Positions 33,249-45,026 of a stretch of 64,000 nt of DNA are shown here, in pieces; the stretch's first letter is position 1; every line of letters begins with the position of its first letter. The stretch comes from Sporichthya brevicatena. Its GTDB lineage: Bacteria; Actinomycetota; Actinomycetes; Sporichthyales; Sporichthyaceae. The notes below the pieces were generated by a model. It had not been told where the DNA came from, ran no database searches, and saw only the letters and a list, made by a program, of their open reading frames with translations. Location of the stretch: NCBI RefSeq assembly GCF_039525035.1, contig NZ_BAAAHE010000015.1, positions 15,012 to 79,011 of the forward strand, given 5' to 3'. The position numbers and the translations under genes were made by a program.

Positions 33249-36200
33249 GGGACGCCTCCATCACACGCTTGACGACGTCGTCGCCGGTCAGTCCTTCGGC
33301 CTCGGCCGCCGCCGCGGCGGCGAGAACCCGCTTGTAGTCCCGCGGCATGACCTTGCTGAACCGCGCGAACGCCGCGGCCTCGTCGGCGGCGATCTGGGCG
33401 AGAAGTCGCTCGGCCACCGCCGACCCGGTCTCCTCGGCGTGCCGCGCGATCGTCGTCCGCAGGAACTCGCGGTCGTCGTCGTCGAGCGGGTCGAGGTCGA
33501 CCATCTCGCCGTTCACGTCGCTCGGGTCGAGGTCGAGGATGTACGCGATGCCGCCGGACATGCCGGCGCCGACGTTGCGGCCGGTCGCACCGAGGATCAC
33601 GACGCGACCACCGGTCATGTACTCGCAGGCGTGGTCACCCACGCCCTCGACGACCGCGGTCACACCGGAGTTCCGGACGCAGAACCGCTCGCCGACCACA
33701 CCGCGCAGGTAGATCTCGCCGGCCGTCGCGCCGTAGGCGATGACGTTGCCGGCGATCACGTTGTCCTCGGCCACGAACGGCGCGTTCCGGTCCGGGCGGA
33801 CGACGAGGCGGCCGCCGGACAGGCCCTTGCCGAGGTAGTCGTTGGAGTCGCCCTCGAGCCGCAGCGTGATGCCGGCAGGCACGAACGCGCCGAACGACTG
33901 ACCGGCCGAACCGGTGAAGGTGATGTCGATTGTGCCGTCGGGCAGACCGGCGCCACCGTGACGCTTCGTCACTTCGTGGCCCAGCATCGTGCCGACGGTG
34001 CGGTTGACGTTGCGGATCGAAACCTGCGCCCGGACCGGGGCCTTGTTCTCGATCGCGTCGGCGCAGATCTGGATCAGGTGGTTGTCCAGCGCCTTGTCCA
34101 GGCCGTGGTCCTGCGCGGTGACGCAGTACCGGGCGGTGCCCTCGGGCAGGTCCGGCACGTGCAGGATCGGGCTCAGGTCGAGACCGCTGGCCTTCCAGTG
34201 GTCCACCGCGGCGGAGGTGTCGAGGAACTCGGCGTGGCCGATCGCCTCGTTGAGGCTGCGGAAGCCGAGGGCCGCGAGGTACTCGCGCACCTCCTGCGCC
34301 ACGAACTCGAAGTAGTTCACGACGAACTCGGCCTTGCCGGAGTAACGCTCGCGCAGGACCGGGTTCTGCGTCGCGATGCCGACCGGGCAGGTGTCCAGAT
34401 GGCAGACGCGCATCATGATGCAGCCCGAGACCACGAGCGGCGCGGTCGCGAACCCGTACTCCTCCGCACCGAGCAGCGCGGCGATGACGACGTCCCGGCC
34501 GGTCTTGAGCTGGCCGTCGGTCTGGACCACGATCCGGTCGCGCAGGCCGTTGAGCAGCAGCGTCTGCTGGGTCTCGGCCAGACCGAGCTCCCAGGGACCG
34601 CCGGCGTGCTTGAGCGACGTCAGCGGCGAGGCGCCGGTGCCGCCGTCGTGGCCGGAGATCAGGACGACGTCCGCGTGGGCCTTGGACACACCCGCCGCGA
34701 CCGTGCCGACCCCGATCTCGGCGACGAGCTTCACGTGGATGCGCGCGGCCGGGTTCGAGTTCTTCAGGTCGTGGATGAGCTGGGCGAGGTCCTCGATCGA
34801 GTAGATGTCGTGGTGCGGCGGCGGCGAGATCAGGCCGACGCCGGGCGTCGAGTGCCGCGTCTTCGCGATCCACGGGTAGACCTTCGGACCGGGCAGCTGG
34901 CCACCCTCGCCGGGCTTGGCACCCTGCGCCATCTTGATCTGGATGTCGTCCGAGTTGGTCAGGTACTCGGCCGTGACGCCGAAGCGCCCGGACGCGACCT
35001 GCTTGACCGCGGAGCGCCGCTCCGGGTCGTGGAGGCGCTCGACGTCCTCGCCACCCTCACCGGTGTTCGAGCGGCCGCCGAGCCGGTTCATGGCGATCGC
35101 GAGGGTCTCGTGCGCCTCCTGCGAGATCGAGCCGTAGCTCATCGCGCCGGTGTTGAAGCGCTTGACGATCTCGCTGACCGGCTCGACCTCGTCGATCGGC
35201 ACCGGCGGGCGGACACCCTCCTTGAGGGCGAACAGACCGCGCAGCGTCATGAGCCGCTTCGACTGCTCGTCGACGCGGTTCGAGTACTGCTTGAAGATGT
35301 CGTACCGCCGCGCGCGCGTGGAGTGCTGCAGGCGGAAGACCGTCTCCGGGTCGAACAGGTGCGGCTCGCCCTCGCGGCGCCACTGGTACTCGCCGCCGAT
35401 CTCGAGGGTGCGGTGCGTCGGCGCGATGCCGTTCGGCGGGTACGCGACGCGGTGCCGGCGCCGGACCTCCTCGGCGAGGACGTCGAGCCCGACGCCGCCG
35501 AGCTGGCTCGTGCAGCCGGTGAAGTACTTGTCGATCAGCTCCTGCGAGAGGCCGATCGCCTCGAAGATCTGCGCACCGTGGTACGAGCCCACGGTCGAGA
35601 CGCCCATCTTCGACATGACCTTGAGGACGCCCTTGCCGAGCGCCTTCACCAGGTTGCGGACCGCCTTCTCCGGCTCGATCTGCAGGAGCACCTCGGCGTT
35701 GGCGAGGTCCTCGACCGTCTCCATCGCCAGGTAGGGGTTCACCGCGGAGGCGCCGAAGCCGATCAGCAGCGCGACGTGGTGCACCTCGCGGACGTCACCG
35801 GTCTCGACGACCAGGCCGACGCGGGTGCGGGTCTTCTCGCGGATCAGGTGGTGGTGCACCGCGCCGGTGAGGAGCAGCGACGGGATCGGGGCGTGCTCGG
35901 CGTCCGAGTGCCGGTCCGAGAGCACGATGATCCGGGCGCCGTCCGCGATCTCGGCCGAGACCTCGGCGCAGATCTCGTCGAGGCGCGCCTCGAGCGCCGC
36001 GCCGCCCCCGTCGACCTCGTAGAGGCCGGAGATGTTCACCGACTTCAGGCCGGGCTTGTCGCCGTCGGCGTTGATGTGGACGAGCTTGGCCAGCTCGTCG
36101 TTGTCGATGACCGGGAACGGGAGCACCACCTGGCGGCAGTGGCTCGGCGTCGAGCTCAGCAGGTTGACCTCGGGGCCGATCGACGTCGACAGCGAGGTGA

Positions 36201-37827
36201 CGAGCTCCTCGCGGATCGCGTCCAGCGGCGGGTTGGTGACCTGCGCGAACAACTGGGTGAAGTAGTCGAACAGCAGCCGCGGCCGGGAGGACAGCACCGC
36301 GATCGGGGTGTCCGTGCCCATGGAGCCGATCGGCTCCATGCCGTTGCGCGCCATCGGCGCGAGCAGGATGCGCAGCTCCTCCTCGGTGTACCCGAACGTC
36401 TGCTGACGCCGCGTCACGGAGGAGTGCGTGTGCACGATGTGCTCACGCTCGGGGAGCTGGTCGAGGCGGATCAGGCCGGCGTGCAGCCACTCGTCGTACG
36501 GGTTCTCCGCAGCGAGGCCGGTCTTGATCTCCTCGTCCTCGACGATGCGGTGCTCCTCGGTGTCGACGAGGAACATGCGGCCCGGCTGCAGGCGGCCCTT
36601 GCGGACCACCTTGTCCGGGTCGATGTCGAGGACGCCGACCTCGGAGGCGAGCACGACCAGACCGTCGTCGGTGACCCAGAAGCGGGAGGGGCGCAGACCG
36701 TTGCGGTCGAGCACCGCGCCGACGAGCTTGCCGTCGGTGAAGGTGACGCAGGCCGGGCCGTCCCAGGGCTCCATGACCGTGGAGTGGAACTCGTAGAACG
36801 CGCGGCGCGCGGACTCCATGCCCGCGTTGTTCTCCCAGGCCTCCGGGATCATCATCAGGACCGCGTGCGGCAGCGACCGGCCGCCGAGGTGCAGCAGCTC
36901 GAGCACCTCGTCGAAGCTGGCGGAGTCGCTTGCCCCGGCGGTGCAGATCGGGAAGATCCGCTCCAGGTCGCCGGGGATCAGGTCGGTGACCAGCTGCGAC
37001 TCGCGGGCCCGCATCCAGTTCCGGTTGCCCTGGACGGTGTTGATCTCGCCGTTGTGCGCGATGTAGCGGTACGGGTGCGAGAGCTCCCAGGACGGGAACG
37101 TGTTCGTCGAGAACCGGGAGTGCACGAGCGCGATCGCTGTGGTGAAGCGGCGGTCGGACAGGTCCGGGAAGAAGGGCTCGAGCTGGCCGGTGGTCAGCAT
37201 GCCCTTGTAGACGGTCGTGCGGGAGCTCAGGCTCGGGAAGTACACGCCCGCCTCACGCTCGGCGCGCTTGCGCAGCACGAACGCCTGGCGCTCCAGAGCG
37301 AGGCCGTCGTTGCCGGGGAGCCACGCGGACGCGGCCCAGTCCTCGGCCGAAGCCACGAACAGCTGACGGAAGACCGGCACGGTGGCGCGGGAGCCGGCGC
37401 CGAGCAGCGCCGGGGTGACCGGCACGTCACGCCAGCCGAGGACGACCAGGCCCTCCTCGGGCGCCATGGCCTCGATCGCGGTCTCGGCCTGGGCCCGCGC
37501 GACCTTGTCGTGGGGCAGGAAGGCCATGCCGACCGCGTACTTGCCGGCGGCGGGCAGCTCGAACTCGACGACCTCACGGAAGAAGGCGTCGGGGATCTGC
37601 GTGAGGATGCCGGCGCCGTCGCCCGAGTCGGGGTCGGACCCCGCCGCGCCCCGGTGCTCCAGGTTGCGGAGGGCGACCAGCGCCTTGGCGACGATGTCGT
37701 AGGAGGGGACGCCGGTCATCGTGGCGACGAACGCGACGCCGCAGGCGTCGTGCTCGTGGCGGCCGGTGTAGAGGCCTTGGGGAACCGGTCCGGAACGGAA
37801 CGGGCTCCCGGGTGCGGCCGCAGGCAT
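33241..37827 (-). CDS. gltB: Glutamate synthase [NADPH] large subunit
   Basis: The 1528-residue alpha subunit makes two glutamates from glutamine and 2-oxoglutarate, using ammonia channelled between sites. It carries a 28-residue propeptide ahead of the catalytic Cys29 of the class II amidotransferase domain ([12 protein letters not shown]). The FMN/3Fe-4S synthase domain ([40 protein letters not shown]) and the C-terminal beta-helix domain follow. ATG 37827 has AGGAG 6-7 nt upstream; the longer open frame is not supported. The 285-bp region upstream should hold the gltBD promoter. Confidence 0.97.
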   Translation of the reverse strand: MPAAAPGSPFRSGPVPQGLYTGRHEHDACGVAFVATMTGVPSYDIVAKALVALRNLEHRGAAGSDPDSGDGAGILTQIPDAFFREVVEFELPAAGKYAVGMAFLPHDKVARAQAETAIEAMAPEEGLVVLGWRDVPVTPALLGAGSRATVPVFRQLFVASAEDWAASAWLPGNDGLALERQAFVLRKRAEREAGVYFPSLSSRTTVYKGMLTTGQLEPFFPDLSDRRFTTAIALVHSRFSTNTFPSWELSHPYRYIAHNGEINTVQGNRNWMRARESQLVTDLIPGDLERIFPICTAGASDSASFDEVLELLHLGGRSLPHAVLMMIPEAWENNAGMESARRAFYEFHSTVMEPWDGPACVTFTDGKLVGAVLDRNGLRPSRFWVTDDGLVVLASEVGVLDIDPDKVVRKGRLQPGRMFLVDTEEHRIVEDEEIKTGLAAENPYDEWLHAGLIRLDQLPEREHIVHTHSSVTRRQQTFGYTEEELRILLAPMARNGMEPIGSMGTDTPIAVLSSRPRLLFDYFTQLFAQVTNPPLDAIREELVTSLSTSIGPEVNLLSSTPSHCRQVVLPFPVIDNDELAKLVHINADGDKPGLKSVNISGLYEVDGGGAALEARLDEICAEVSAEIADGARIIVLSDRHSDAEHAPIPSLLLTGAVHHHLIREKTRTRVGLVVETGDVREVHHVALLIGFGASAVNPYLAMETVEDLANAEVLLQIEPEKAVRNLVKALGKGVLKVMSKMGVSTVGSYHGAQIFEAIGLSQELIDKYFTGCTSQLGGVGLDVLAEEVRRRHRVAYPPNGIAPTHRTLEIGGEYQWRREGEPHLFDPETVFRLQHSTRARRYDIFKQYSNRVDEQSKRLMTLRGLFALKEGVRPPVPIDEVEPVSEIVKRFNTGAMSYGSISQEAHETLAIAMNRLGGRSNTGEGGEDVERLHDPERRSAVKQVASGRFGVTAEYLTNSDDIQIKMAQGAKPGEGGQLPGPKVYPWIAKTRHSTPGVGLISPPPHHDIYSIEDLAQLIHDLKNSNPAARIHVKLVAEIGVGTVAAGVSKAHADVVLISGHDGGTGASPLTSLKHAGGPWELGLAETQQTLLLNGLRDRIVVQTDGQLKTGRDVVIAALLGAEEYGFATAPLVVSGCIMMRVCHLDTCPVGIATQNPVLRERYSGKAEFVVNYFEFVAQEVREYLAALGFRSLNEAIGHAEFLDTSAAVDHWKASGLDLSPILHVPDLPEGTARYCVTAQDHGLDKALDNHLIQICADAIENKAPVRAQVSIRNVNRTVGTMLGHEVTKRHGGAGLPDGTIDITFTGSAGQSFGAFVPAGITLRLEGDSNDYLGKGLSGGRLVVRPDRNAPFVAEDNVIAGNVIAYGATAGEIYLRGVVGERFCVRNSGVTAVVEGVGDHACEYMTGGRVVILGATGRNVGAGMSGGIAYILDLDPSDVNGEMVDLDPLDDDDREFLRTTIARHAEETGSAVAERLLAQIAADEAAAFARFSKVMPRDYKRVLAAAAAAEAEGLTGDDVVKRVMEASHG

Positions 37828-38112
37828 GAGCCACTCCTGATATCGAGTCCGGACGAGGGGCGAGCGTCGGGCGGACGGCTCGTCGGCGCTGCTGTGGTCG
37901 GCGCGCCTCGGTCCGCACGCCGGGTCGGCGCGCTTGGGTCGGCGCATCGGTGGCGCGCACACGGCCGAGAGGGAAGCCGAGGGCGAACCACTCTGTCGGG
38001 ACGGCACTGGCCCAGCGGCGATGCTGCAGCCTACCTCACCTGCCGCGACCGCCCTATGTGCAATTGTGCACGCGGCCGCGCCGGGCGCCCCACGGGCACC
38101 CGGCCCCGCCGG
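37828..38112. other. Intergenic region upstream of gltB
   Basis: This 285-bp region between the lipoprotein stop and gltB must hold the gltBD promoter. It includes an AT-richer patch near 38055-38070 (tatgtgcaattgtgcac) with repeated gtgca. I find no well-spaced promoter and no clear site for a nitrogen regulator. Confidence 0.45.
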
Positions 38113-39003
38113 TCAGCGTTTCGTCAGCTGCTCGACGCAGTCGGCGGTCGCCGCGTTGATGCGCCGCTGGACCCCGGGTGGGGGTGCCGGGGCGCCGTCG
38201 GCGCCCATCCGCCGGATCTCGGCGTCGGTCACCGTCCGGCGCAGCGTGCGGATGGCGCAGTCGACGATCTCGCGGGGGACGTCGGCCCCGCGCAGACCTT
38301 CCTCGAAGATCCGCCGCAGCTCGGAGACGCCCGCCGAACCCGCATTGCCCGGTCCGGCGCCGTCCGCCCCGTCCACGCACCCGAAGTACCAGCGCCGGAC
38401 GGCGTCGTCCGCCGCCCGGGACTCGCGGAGGATCTCGGCGGCGGTGGCGCGGAACTCCGGGTCGGCGAGGGACTGGAGGGCGGCGCTGATGCAGGCCCGG
38501 ACCTCCGGGTCCCGGAACGGGTCGTCCTCCCCCACGGCCGGGTACGACGGCCCGAACCGGGCGCGCAGGACCGAGCGCAGGTAGTCGGTCCGCCACTCGG
38601 CGACCCGCCACTGTCCGTCCGTGCGGGCGAAGACCCAGGTCCCCCGGGCCCCGTCCGCGGAGCCGCCCTCCGTGGTCACCGTCGCGGTCGCGGTGTCGCC
38701 GTCCACGACGAGGTCGGCCACCGACGCCCCGGTCGCCGCGGCGGCCGGGTCGGCGCCGGCGCGGGCGCAGGTCTCGGCGTCCCCGTAGACGGTCGCGACG
38801 AAATCCGGTGTGAGCGACGTCGCGCACCGGGTCGCCGCGTCGGTGACCGGGCCGGCGACCACGGTGCGGGCGAGATCCTCGATCCGCGCGGCGTCCCCAC
38901 CACCGCCACCCCCGCAGCCGGCCAGCAGGAGCAGGGCCGGCAGCGCAGCCGGGAGCACAGCCGGGAGCACAGCCGGGAGGACAGCCGGCAGCCCCTGGGT
39001 CAC
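38113..39003 (-). CDS. Putative lipoprotein with repeat-built signal peptide
   Basis: The family of this 296-residue product is not recognised. It starts with an unusual hydrophobic segment, LPAV three times, then LPAA and LPAL, followed by the lipobox LLAGC and a Gly run. The mature part has regular helices and six or more cysteines, with a nuclear-transport-factor-like region (VVDGDTATATVTTEGG, WVFARTDGQWRVAEW), then a domain with ACISAALQSLADPEFR and IVDCAIRTLRR. The GTG start lies in a GTGA overlap with the stop of lgt, the enzyme that would lipidate it. Confidence 0.7.
   Translation of the reverse strand: MTQGLPAVLPAVLPAVLPAALPALLLLAGCGGGGGGDAARIEDLARTVVAGPVTDAATRCATSLTPDFVATVYGDAETCARAGADPAAAATGASVADLVVDGDTATATVTTEGGSADGARGTWVFARTDGQWRVAEWRTDYLRSVLRARFGPSYPAVGEDDPFRDPEVRACISAALQSLADPEFRATAAEILRESRAADDAVRRWYFGCVDGADGAGPGNAGSAGVSELRRIFEEGLRGADVPREIVDCAIRTLRRTVTDAEIRRMGADGAPAPPPGVQRRINAATADCVEQLTKR
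38932..38991. repeat. 12-bp tandem repeat encoding the signal-peptide core
   Basis: Five 12-bp units (reverse strand, ctcccggctgtg-like) code for LPAV, LPAV, LPAV, LPAA and LPAL. Slippage would lengthen or shorten the hydrophobic core of the lipoprotein signal in four-residue steps. Confidence 0.85.
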
Positions 39004-39911
39004 CGCTCGTCCGCCGCCGGGCTGTCGGAGGTCGCGCTGTCGGAGGTCGCGCTGTCGCTCGCCGGGGTGTGCCCGACCCGGTACGGACTGGGTTCGCGAG
39101 AGTCGCCGCGGCGGCGGGAGATCACGAGGAAGACGACGGCGGCGAGGAACAGCAGGATCGAGGTCCAGTCGTTCAGGCGCATCCCGAGGATGTGGTGCGC
39201 CTCGTCGACCCGGAGGGCCTCGATCCAGACCCGGCCGGTGCAGTAGGCCGCGACGTAGAGGGCGAAGACCTGGCCGCGGCCGAGGTTGAACCGGCGGTCG
39301 GCCCAGATCAGGAGCACCGCGACGCCGATGCACCACAGCGACTCGTAGAGGAAGGTCGGGTGGTAGGTCGCGGCGTCCGGGGTGGCGCGGGGCCGGTTCT
39401 CCGGGTCGATCTCCAGCGCCCAGGGCAGGTCGGTGGGCTTGCCGTAGAGCTCCTGGTTGAACCAGTTTCCCCACCGGCCCGCGGCCTGGGCGAGGGCGAC
39501 ACCGGGGACGACGGAGTCCGCGATCGGCGGCCACGCGAGCCCGGCCTGGCGGGCGCCGATCCAGGCGCCGACCGCGCCGAGCGCGATCGCCCCCCAGATC
39601 CCGAGGCCGCCCTCCCAGATCTTGACGGCGTCGAACGGCTTCCCGCCGTCGCCGAAGTAGTCGTCGGGCGTCGTGATCACGTGGTAGATCCGGCCACCGA
39701 CGATGCCGAAGGGCACGGCCCACATGGCGACGTCCGCGATCTGGCCGGGCTTCCCGCCGCGGGCCACGAGGCGGCGGTCGCCGACGACGATCGCCATCAG
39801 GATCCCGACGACGATGCAGAGCGCGTAGCCGCGGAGCGGGAACCCCCCGAGGTGCCAGACACCCTGGGACGGGCTGGGGATCGAGGCGAGGATCACCGGC
39901 TGACCGATCAC
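39000..39911 (-). CDS. lgt: Prolipoprotein diacylglyceryl transferase
   Basis: Lgt moves diacylglycerol from phosphatidylglycerol to the lipobox cysteine of prolipoproteins. The 303-residue membrane protein has the family start SIPSPSQGVWHLGGFPLRGY, the signature AGRWGNWFNQELYG with the essential Arg and Asn, and about seven helices. A 30-residue Ser/Asp/Thr-rich tail follows the last helix. The GTG at 39911 is used here; the GTG at 39896 would also fit the family N-terminus, and neither has a clear ribosome-binding site. The gene follows trpA by 4 bp, the order common in actinobacteria. Confidence 0.93.
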   Translation of the reverse strand: MIGQPVILASIPSPSQGVWHLGGFPLRGYALCIVVGILMAIVVGDRRLVARGGKPGQIADVAMWAVPFGIVGGRIYHVITTPDDYFGDGGKPFDAVKIWEGGLGIWGAIALGAVGAWIGARQAGLAWPPIADSVVPGVALAQAAGRWGNWFNQELYGKPTDLPWALEIDPENRPRATPDAATYHPTFLYESLWCIGVAVLLIWADRRFNLGRGQVFALYVAAYCTGRVWIEALRVDEAHHILGMRLNDWTSILLFLAAVVFLVISRRRGDSREPSPYRVGHTPASDSATSDSATSDSPAADER

Positions 39912-39915
39912 CGGC

Positions 39916-40731
39916 TCACCGCCGGGCGCGGACACCCGCGGCGAGGTCGGCGGCCAACTCCGCGCAGCCGGCGACGCCGGTCGCGACGTCGGGCGCGTCG
40001 AGCAGACGGCGTACGAACGCCGAGCCGACGATGACGCCGTCGGCGTAGCTCGCGACCTCGGCGGCCTGCGTCCCGTTGGAGACGCCGAGCCCGACACCGA
40101 CGGGGAGCTCGACGCCGTTCTCCCGCATGATCGTCTTGATCCGCGCGACCAGCGGCGGGGCGGCCTCGGAGGTCTGCTCGCGAGCACCGGTGACGCCCAT
40201 GACCGCGGTGGCGTAGACGAATCCGCGGCAGGCCTTCACCGTCATCGCGGTGCGCTCCGGCGAGGACGAGGGCGCGACGAGGAAGATCCGGTCGAGGTCG
40301 CGGGCGTCGGAGGCGGCGAGCCAGTCCGCACCTGAGTCCGGCGTCAGGTCCGGGGTGATCAGGCCCGCTCCCCCGGCGGCGGCGAGGTCCGCGGCGAACC
40401 GCTCGACCCCGTAGCGCAGCACCGGGTTCCAGTAGGTCATGACGACGGTCGCCGCCCCGGTGGCCGCGACGGCCTCGACGGTCGCGAGCACGTCCTTGAT
40501 CCGGGTGCCCCCGGCGAGGGCGCGGTCCGCGGCCTGCTGGATCGTCGGGCCGTCGAGCACCGGATCGCTGTAGGGCAGCCCGACCTCGACGACGTCGACG
40601 CCGGCGCCCACCATCGCGGTGAGCGCGTCGATCCCGCCCTGCTGGGTCGGGAAGCCCGCGGGCAGGTACCCGACGAGCGCGGCACGGTTCTCCGCCGTCG
40701 CCTTCGCGAACGCCTCGGCCACCCTGCTCAT
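39916..40731 (-). CDS. trpA: Tryptophan synthase alpha chain
   Basis: TrpA cleaves indole-3-glycerol phosphate to indole and glyceraldehyde 3-phosphate. The 271-residue TIM barrel keeps the catalytic Glu49 and Asp60 (VVEVGLPYSDPVLDGP) and the phosphate-binding loops (GVTGAREQ, GLGVSNGTQ). The start is fixed by a 1-bp overlap with the trpB stop (TGATG). Confidence 0.97.
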   Translation of the reverse strand: MSRVAEAFAKATAENRAALVGYLPAGFPTQQGGIDALTAMVGAGVDVVEVGLPYSDPVLDGPTIQQAADRALAGGTRIKDVLATVEAVAATGAATVVMTYWNPVLRYGVERFAADLAAAGGAGLITPDLTPDSGADWLAASDARDLDRIFLVAPSSSPERTAMTVKACRGFVYATAVMGVTGAREQTSEAAPPLVARIKTIMRENGVELPVGVGLGVSNGTQAAEVASYADGVIVGSAFVRRLLDAPDVATGVAGCAELAADLAAGVRARR

Positions 40732-41930
40732 CAGACGAGCCCGAACCATGCGGCGGCGGTGTCGACGTCCTTGTCCCCCCGCCCGGAGAGGCTGACGAGC
40801 ACGGTGGCGTCGGGCCCCAGCTCGCGGCCGACCACGAGCGCACCGGCGAGGGCGTGCGAGCTCTCGATCGCCGGGATGATGCCCTCGGTGCGGCACAGCA
40901 GCTTGAAGGCGTCCATCGCCTCGGTGTCGGTGATCGCGCGGTACGTCGCACGGCCGGTGTCGGCGAGCCACGCGTGCTCGGGTCCGACGCCCGGGTAGTC
41001 GAGGCCGGCGGAGATGGAGTGGCTCTCCATCGTCTGCCCCTCCTCGTCCTGCAGCAGGTACGAGCGCGCGCCGTGGAGGACACCCGGAGCACCGCCGGTG
41101 ATCGTCGCCGCGTGGCGACCGGTCTCGACGCCGTCCCCGGCGGCCTCGAAGCCGAACAGCTTCACGTCGGCGTCGGGGATGAAGTCGTAGAAGATGCCGA
41201 TCGCGTTCGAGCCGCCGCCCACGCACGCGCACACCGCGTCGGGCAGTCCGCCGGTCAGCTCGAGCACCTGCGCCCGCGCCTCCTGGCCGATGACGCGGTG
41301 GAACTCGCGCACCAGGTACGGGAAGGGGTGCGGGCCGGCGACGGTGCCGAGCAGGTAGTGCGTGTTGTCGACGTTCGCGACCCAGTCGCGCAGCGCCTCG
41401 TTGATCGCGTCCTTCAGCGTGCGGCTGCCGGTGGTCACCGGGCGAACCTCGGCGCCCAGCAGCTTCATCCGGGCGACGTTGAGCGCCTGGCGCTTGGTGT
41501 CCTCCTCGCCCATGTACACGACGCAGTCGAGGCCGAGCAGCGCGCACGCGGTCGCGGTCGCGACGCCGTGCTGACCCGCGCCGGTCTCGGCGATGACGCG
41601 CGTCTTGCCCATCCGTCGCGTCAGCAGCGCCTGGCCGAGGACGTTGTTGATCTTGTGCGAGCCCGTGTGGTTCAGGTCCTCGCGCTTGAGGATCATCCGC
41701 GCCCCGCCGGCGTGCTCGGCGAACCGCGGCACCTCGGTGATCGGCGACGGCCGGCCGGTGTAGCTGCCGAGCAGACCCGCCAGCTCCGCCCGGAAGTTCG
41801 GGTCGGCCTGCGCCGCCGCGAACTCCGCGGTCAGCTGGTCCAGCGCCGCCATCAGCGCCTCGGGGACGAACCGTCCGCCGTACTCGCCGAAGAGACCGTG
41901 CTCGTCAGGGACCACTGCGGCGTCAGCCAC
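40731..41930 (-). CDS. trpB: Tryptophan synthase beta chain
   Basis: TrpB joins indole and serine on pyridoxal phosphate. The 399 residues begin with the family N-terminus [16 protein letters not shown]. The PLP-binding Lys93 lies in [10 protein letters not shown], with the Gly-rich phosphate loop [10 protein letters not shown] and the substrate loop ETGAGQHG. TrpA follows with 1-bp overlap; trpC precedes it by 29 bp. Confidence 0.97.
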   Translation of the reverse strand: MADAAVVPDEHGLFGEYGGRFVPEALMAALDQLTAEFAAAQADPNFRAELAGLLGSYTGRPSPITEVPRFAEHAGGARMILKREDLNHTGSHKINNVLGQALLTRRMGKTRVIAETGAGQHGVATATACALLGLDCVVYMGEEDTKRQALNVARMKLLGAEVRPVTTGSRTLKDAINEALRDWVANVDNTHYLLGTVAGPHPFPYLVREFHRVIGQEARAQVLELTGGLPDAVCACVGGGSNAIGIFYDFIPDADVKLFGFEAAGDGVETGRHAATITGGAPGVLHGARSYLLQDEEGQTMESHSISAGLDYPGVGPEHAWLADTGRATYRAITDTEAMDAFKLLCRTEGIIPAIESSHALAGALVVGRELGPDATVLVSLSGRGDKDVDTAAAWFGLV

Positions 41931-41959
41931 AGTGCACCTCGCGGCGGGAAGCCTGCGGC

Positions 41960-42775
41960 TCAGCCACAGTGCCGGCCCTTCTTCAGCGCCGGGTGCGCCC
42001 CCGCCGCGACGAGGTCACGCACCGCGGCCTGCGGGTCCTGACCGGTCACGAGGCTCTCGCCGACGAGCACCGCGTCCGCGCCCTGGCGGCCGTACTCGAT
42101 GACGTCGTGCGGGCCGCGCACGCCGGACTCGGCGATCGTGACGATGGAGTCCGGGATCAGCGGCGCGAGGCGGCCGTAGGTGTCCCGGTCGACCTCGAGC
42201 GTCTTGAGGTTGCGCGCGTTGACGCCGATGAGCTTCGCGCCGGCGTCGACCGCGCGGTGCGTCTCCTCCTCGGTGTGCACCTCGACCAGCGGCGTCATGC
42301 CGAGGGACTCGGTGCGCTCGATGAGCGAGATCAGCGCGTTCTGCTCGAGCGCGGCGACGATCAGCAGCACCAGGTCGGCGCCGTGCGCGCGTGCCTCCCA
42401 CAGCTGGTAGCTGGAGAAGATGAAGTCCTTGCGCAGGATCGGCACGTCGACGCGGGCCCGCACGGCGGTGAGGTCGGAGAGCTCACCACCGAAGCGCCGC
42501 TTCTCGGTGAGGACGCTGATCACCGCAGCGCCACCGGCCTCGTAGTCCGCGGCGAGGCGGGCCGGGTCGGCGATCGCGGCCAGCGCGCCCTTCGACGGGC
42601 TGGAGCGCTTCACCTCGGCGATGACGCCGACGCCGGGCACCTGCAGGGCCGCCAGCGCGTCGCGCGGTTCGGCCATGCGCGCAGCGCGTTCCTTGAGCGC
42701 GTCGAGGGTGACGACCTCCTGGCGCTGTGCCAGATCCTCGCGAACTCCGCTGAGGATCTCGTCGAGCACGGACAC
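41960..42775 (-). CDS. trpC: Indole-3-glycerol phosphate synthase
   Basis: TrpC closes the indole ring, with CO2 loss. The 271-residue barrel has the family motifs [34 protein letters not shown] and [14 protein letters not shown]. It is the stand-alone form with no TrpF domain. The GTG at 42775 ([10 protein letters not shown]) is supported by GGAGAGGGG 10 nt upstream; the longer frame upstream lacks homology. Confidence 0.96.
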   Translation of the reverse strand: MSVLDEILSGVREDLAQRQEVVTLDALKERAARMAEPRDALAALQVPGVGVIAEVKRSSPSKGALAAIADPARLAADYEAGGAAVISVLTEKRRFGGELSDLTAVRARVDVPILRKDFIFSSYQLWEARAHGADLVLLIVAALEQNALISLIERTESLGMTPLVEVHTEEETHRAVDAGAKLIGVNARNLKTLEVDRDTYGRLAPLIPDSIVTIAESGVRGPHDVIEYGRQGADAVLVGESLVTGQDPQAAVRDLVAAGAHPALKKGRHCG

Positions 42776-42855
42776 CAGGACGGTTCCCCTCTCCAGATCG
42801 GTTCCCGCCGGTCGCCCGAAGAGCGGCGGCGACGTTGGGCAGATCGTAGTCCGCG

Positions 42856-43473
42856 TCACTCCGTGCTCTGGACCGGCCCATCGGTCGGGTCCTCGCCACG
42901 GTCGATCGCACGCCACTGATCGAGCGGAGTTTCCGCAGTGCGACGCGGGTGCGACGGCGCGCGCACCGCCGACTCCTCGCCGCCCACCGGCCGCTCGTAG
43001 CGCGACGACATCGCCGGCCAACCGCGGCCGCGGGCGGCGGTGGCGAGACCCGCGGTGGCAATCAGCAACCCGCCGACGACAGCGAGCCACGGCCACGCGG
43101 TGCCGCCGCCGGTGGCCGTCGCGGTCGCCGTGCCGAGGGCGTCACCGGCCCGGCGCGCGAGCTCGCCGGAGTCCGGATCCCGTTGTGCCAGCGCGGCTCC
43201 GGCGACGACGAGACCGCAGAGCGCGAGGACGGCACCGACGACCGCGCGCGCCCAGCCGCGCGTCGCGAGCACGGCGAGGACGCCCGCCAGCGCGGCAAGT
43301 CCGAGGGCAGGCACGACCGGCACGAGCGAGCCGCCACTGACCTCCAGCGGGGCGCGCAACGTGCCCTGCACGGCCTGTCCGTCGGCCCAGGGGCGACTGG
43401 CGGCGAACAGGGTCAGCACGGCGCCGCCGATGCCACCGAGCAGGGCGAGCCCGGCCTCGCGGCGAGAGTTCAC
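42856..43473 (-). CDS. Trp-operon-associated membrane protein
   Basis: The 205-residue protein has four hydrophobic helices: [59 protein letters not shown] and [18 protein letters not shown]. It matches the layout of the Trp_oprn_chp family (for example Rv1610), which sits between trpE and trpC across actinobacteria. The conserved ASRPWADGQ after the first helix supports this. The function is unknown. The GTG at 43473 has GAGGGCGG overlapping the end of trpE. Confidence 0.85.
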   Translation of the reverse strand: MNSRREAGLALLGGIGGAVLTLFAASRPWADGQAVQGTLRAPLEVSGGSLVPVVPALGLAALAGVLAVLATRGWARAVVGAVLALCGLVVAGAALAQRDPDSGELARRAGDALGTATATATGGGTAWPWLAVVGGLLIATAGLATAARGRGWPAMSSRYERPVGGEESAVRAPSHPRRTAETPLDQWRAIDRGEDPTDGPVQSTE

Positions 43474-43484
43474 GACCGCCGCCC

Positions 43485-45026
43485 TCAGGTGACCGGTCGC
43501 AGCGTCTCCGCCGCCGCGACCGCCCGCAGCACCGCGGCCGCCTTGTTCCGGCACTCCTGGTCCTCGGTCGCCGGGTCGGAGTCGGCGACGATGCCCGCGC
43601 CCGCCTGCACGTACGCGACGCCGTCGCGCAGCAGCGCGGTGCGGATCGCGATGGCGGTGTCGAGGTCACCGGCGAAGTCCAGGTAGCCGACGACGCCGCC
43701 GTAGAGCGCGCGCCGGGTCGGCTCGAGCTCCTCGATGATCTCCATCGCGCGCGGCTTCGGCGCGCCCGAGAGCGTGCCCGCCGGGAAGCACGCGGCGAGC
43801 ACGTCGAAGGCCGTGCGGTCCTCGCTCGGCCGTCCGACCACCGTCGAGACGATGTGCATGATGTGCGAGTAGCGCTCGACCGACATGAAGTCGACCACCT
43901 CGACACTGCCGGGCGCGCACACCCGGCCCAGGTCGTTGCGGCCGAGGTCGACCAGCATCAGGTGCTCGGCGCGTTCCTTCGGGTCGGCCAGCAGTTCGAC
44001 GCCCAGCTCGACGTCGTGCTCGGGCGTCGAGCCGCGCGGGCGGCTCCCGGCGATGGGGTGCATCATCGCCCGGCCCTCCTGCACCTTGACCAGGGCCTCG
44101 GGGCTGGAGCCGACCACGTCGAAGCCACCCTCGGCGCCGCCGTCCGGGCCCGGGAAGCGCAGCAGGTACAGGTACGGGCTCGGGTTGGTCAGCCGCAGCA
44201 CGCGGTAGATGTCGAGCGCGCTCGCCGAGGTCGACATCGAGAACCGCTGGCTGACGACGACCTGGAACGCCTCGCCCGCGTGGATCTCCTCGACGGCACG
44301 CTCGACCGCGGCCATGTAGTCCTCGCGGGTCGTGTTCGACGTGTAGTCGACCGTGCCGTCCCAGTCGAGGTGCGCGGCGCTCGAGCCGATGGGGCGCGCG
44401 AGGTCCGCCGTCATCGCCCTCAGGCGCTCGCACGCGGAGGAGTACGCCGCGTCGACGCCGGAGTCGCTGCCGTCCCAGTTGACGGCGTTGGCGATGAGGA
44501 CCACCGAGCCGTCCTCGTGGTCGAGGACGGCGAGATCGGTCGCGAGCAGCATCGCGAGCTCGGGCAGGTGCAGGTCGTCGACCGCCTTCTCCGGCAGGCG
44601 TTCCAGCCGTCGCACGGCGTCGTACCCGATGAACCCGACGAGGCCGCCGGTCAGCGGCGGCAGGCCGGGAAGGTCGGTGGGTCGCGTCCGCAGCGCCTCG
44701 ACCGTGCCGCGCAGGACCTGCAGCGGGTCGCCCTCGGTGGGGACCCCGGCGGGCGGACCACCGACCCACCGGGCGACGCCGTCGGACTCGGTGAGCATCG
44801 CGGGCGCCGCCACCCCGACGAACGAGTAGCGGCCCCACACGCGGCCGTGCTCGGCCGACTCGAGCAGGAACGTGCCGGGGCGCTCGGCCGCGAGCTTGCG
44901 GTAGAGGCCCACCGGCGTCTCGCCGTCGGCGAGCAGGCGCCGCGAGACCGGGATGACCTTCCGGTCGGCGGCGAGCGCGCGGAACGTGTCGAGGTCGGGG
45001 ACGATCTCGCCGGTCAGCCGCGTCAC
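43485..45026 (-). CDS. trpE: Anthranilate synthase component I
   Basis: TrpE converts chorismate to anthranilate, with ammonia from TrpG. The 513 residues carry the N-terminal feedback-site region ([18 protein letters not shown], including the LLES tryptophan-binding motif) and the catalytic chorismate-binding domain ([38 protein letters not shown], and [10 protein letters not shown]). The GTG start overlaps the hisI stop by 4 bp. The glutaminase subunit gene trpG and the transferase gene trpD are not in the window. Confidence 0.97.
   Translation of the reverse strand: MTRLTGEIVPDLDTFRALAADRKVIPVSRRLLADGETPVGLYRKLAAERPGTFLLESAEHGRVWGRYSFVGVAAPAMLTESDGVARWVGGPPAGVPTEGDPLQVLRGTVEALRTRPTDLPGLPPLTGGLVGFIGYDAVRRLERLPEKAVDDLHLPELAMLLATDLAVLDHEDGSVVLIANAVNWDGSDSGVDAAYSSACERLRAMTADLARPIGSSAAHLDWDGTVDYTSNTTREDYMAAVERAVEEIHAGEAFQVVVSQRFSMSTSASALDIYRVLRLTNPSPYLYLLRFPGPDGGAEGGFDVVGSSPEALVKVQEGRAMMHPIAGSRPRGSTPEHDVELGVELLADPKERAEHLMLVDLGRNDLGRVCAPGSVEVVDFMSVERYSHIMHIVSTVVGRPSEDRTAFDVLAACFPAGTLSGAPKPRAMEIIEELEPTRRALYGGVVGYLDFAGDLDTAIAIRTALLRDGVAYVQAGAGIVADSDPATEDQECRNKAAAVLRAVAAAETLRPVT

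Noticed and set aside
33220-39246. A 2008-codon open frame on the + strand opposite gltB, the lipoprotein and lgt
   Set aside because: Antisense shadow crossing three recognised genes; composition is typical of GC-biased non-coding frames.
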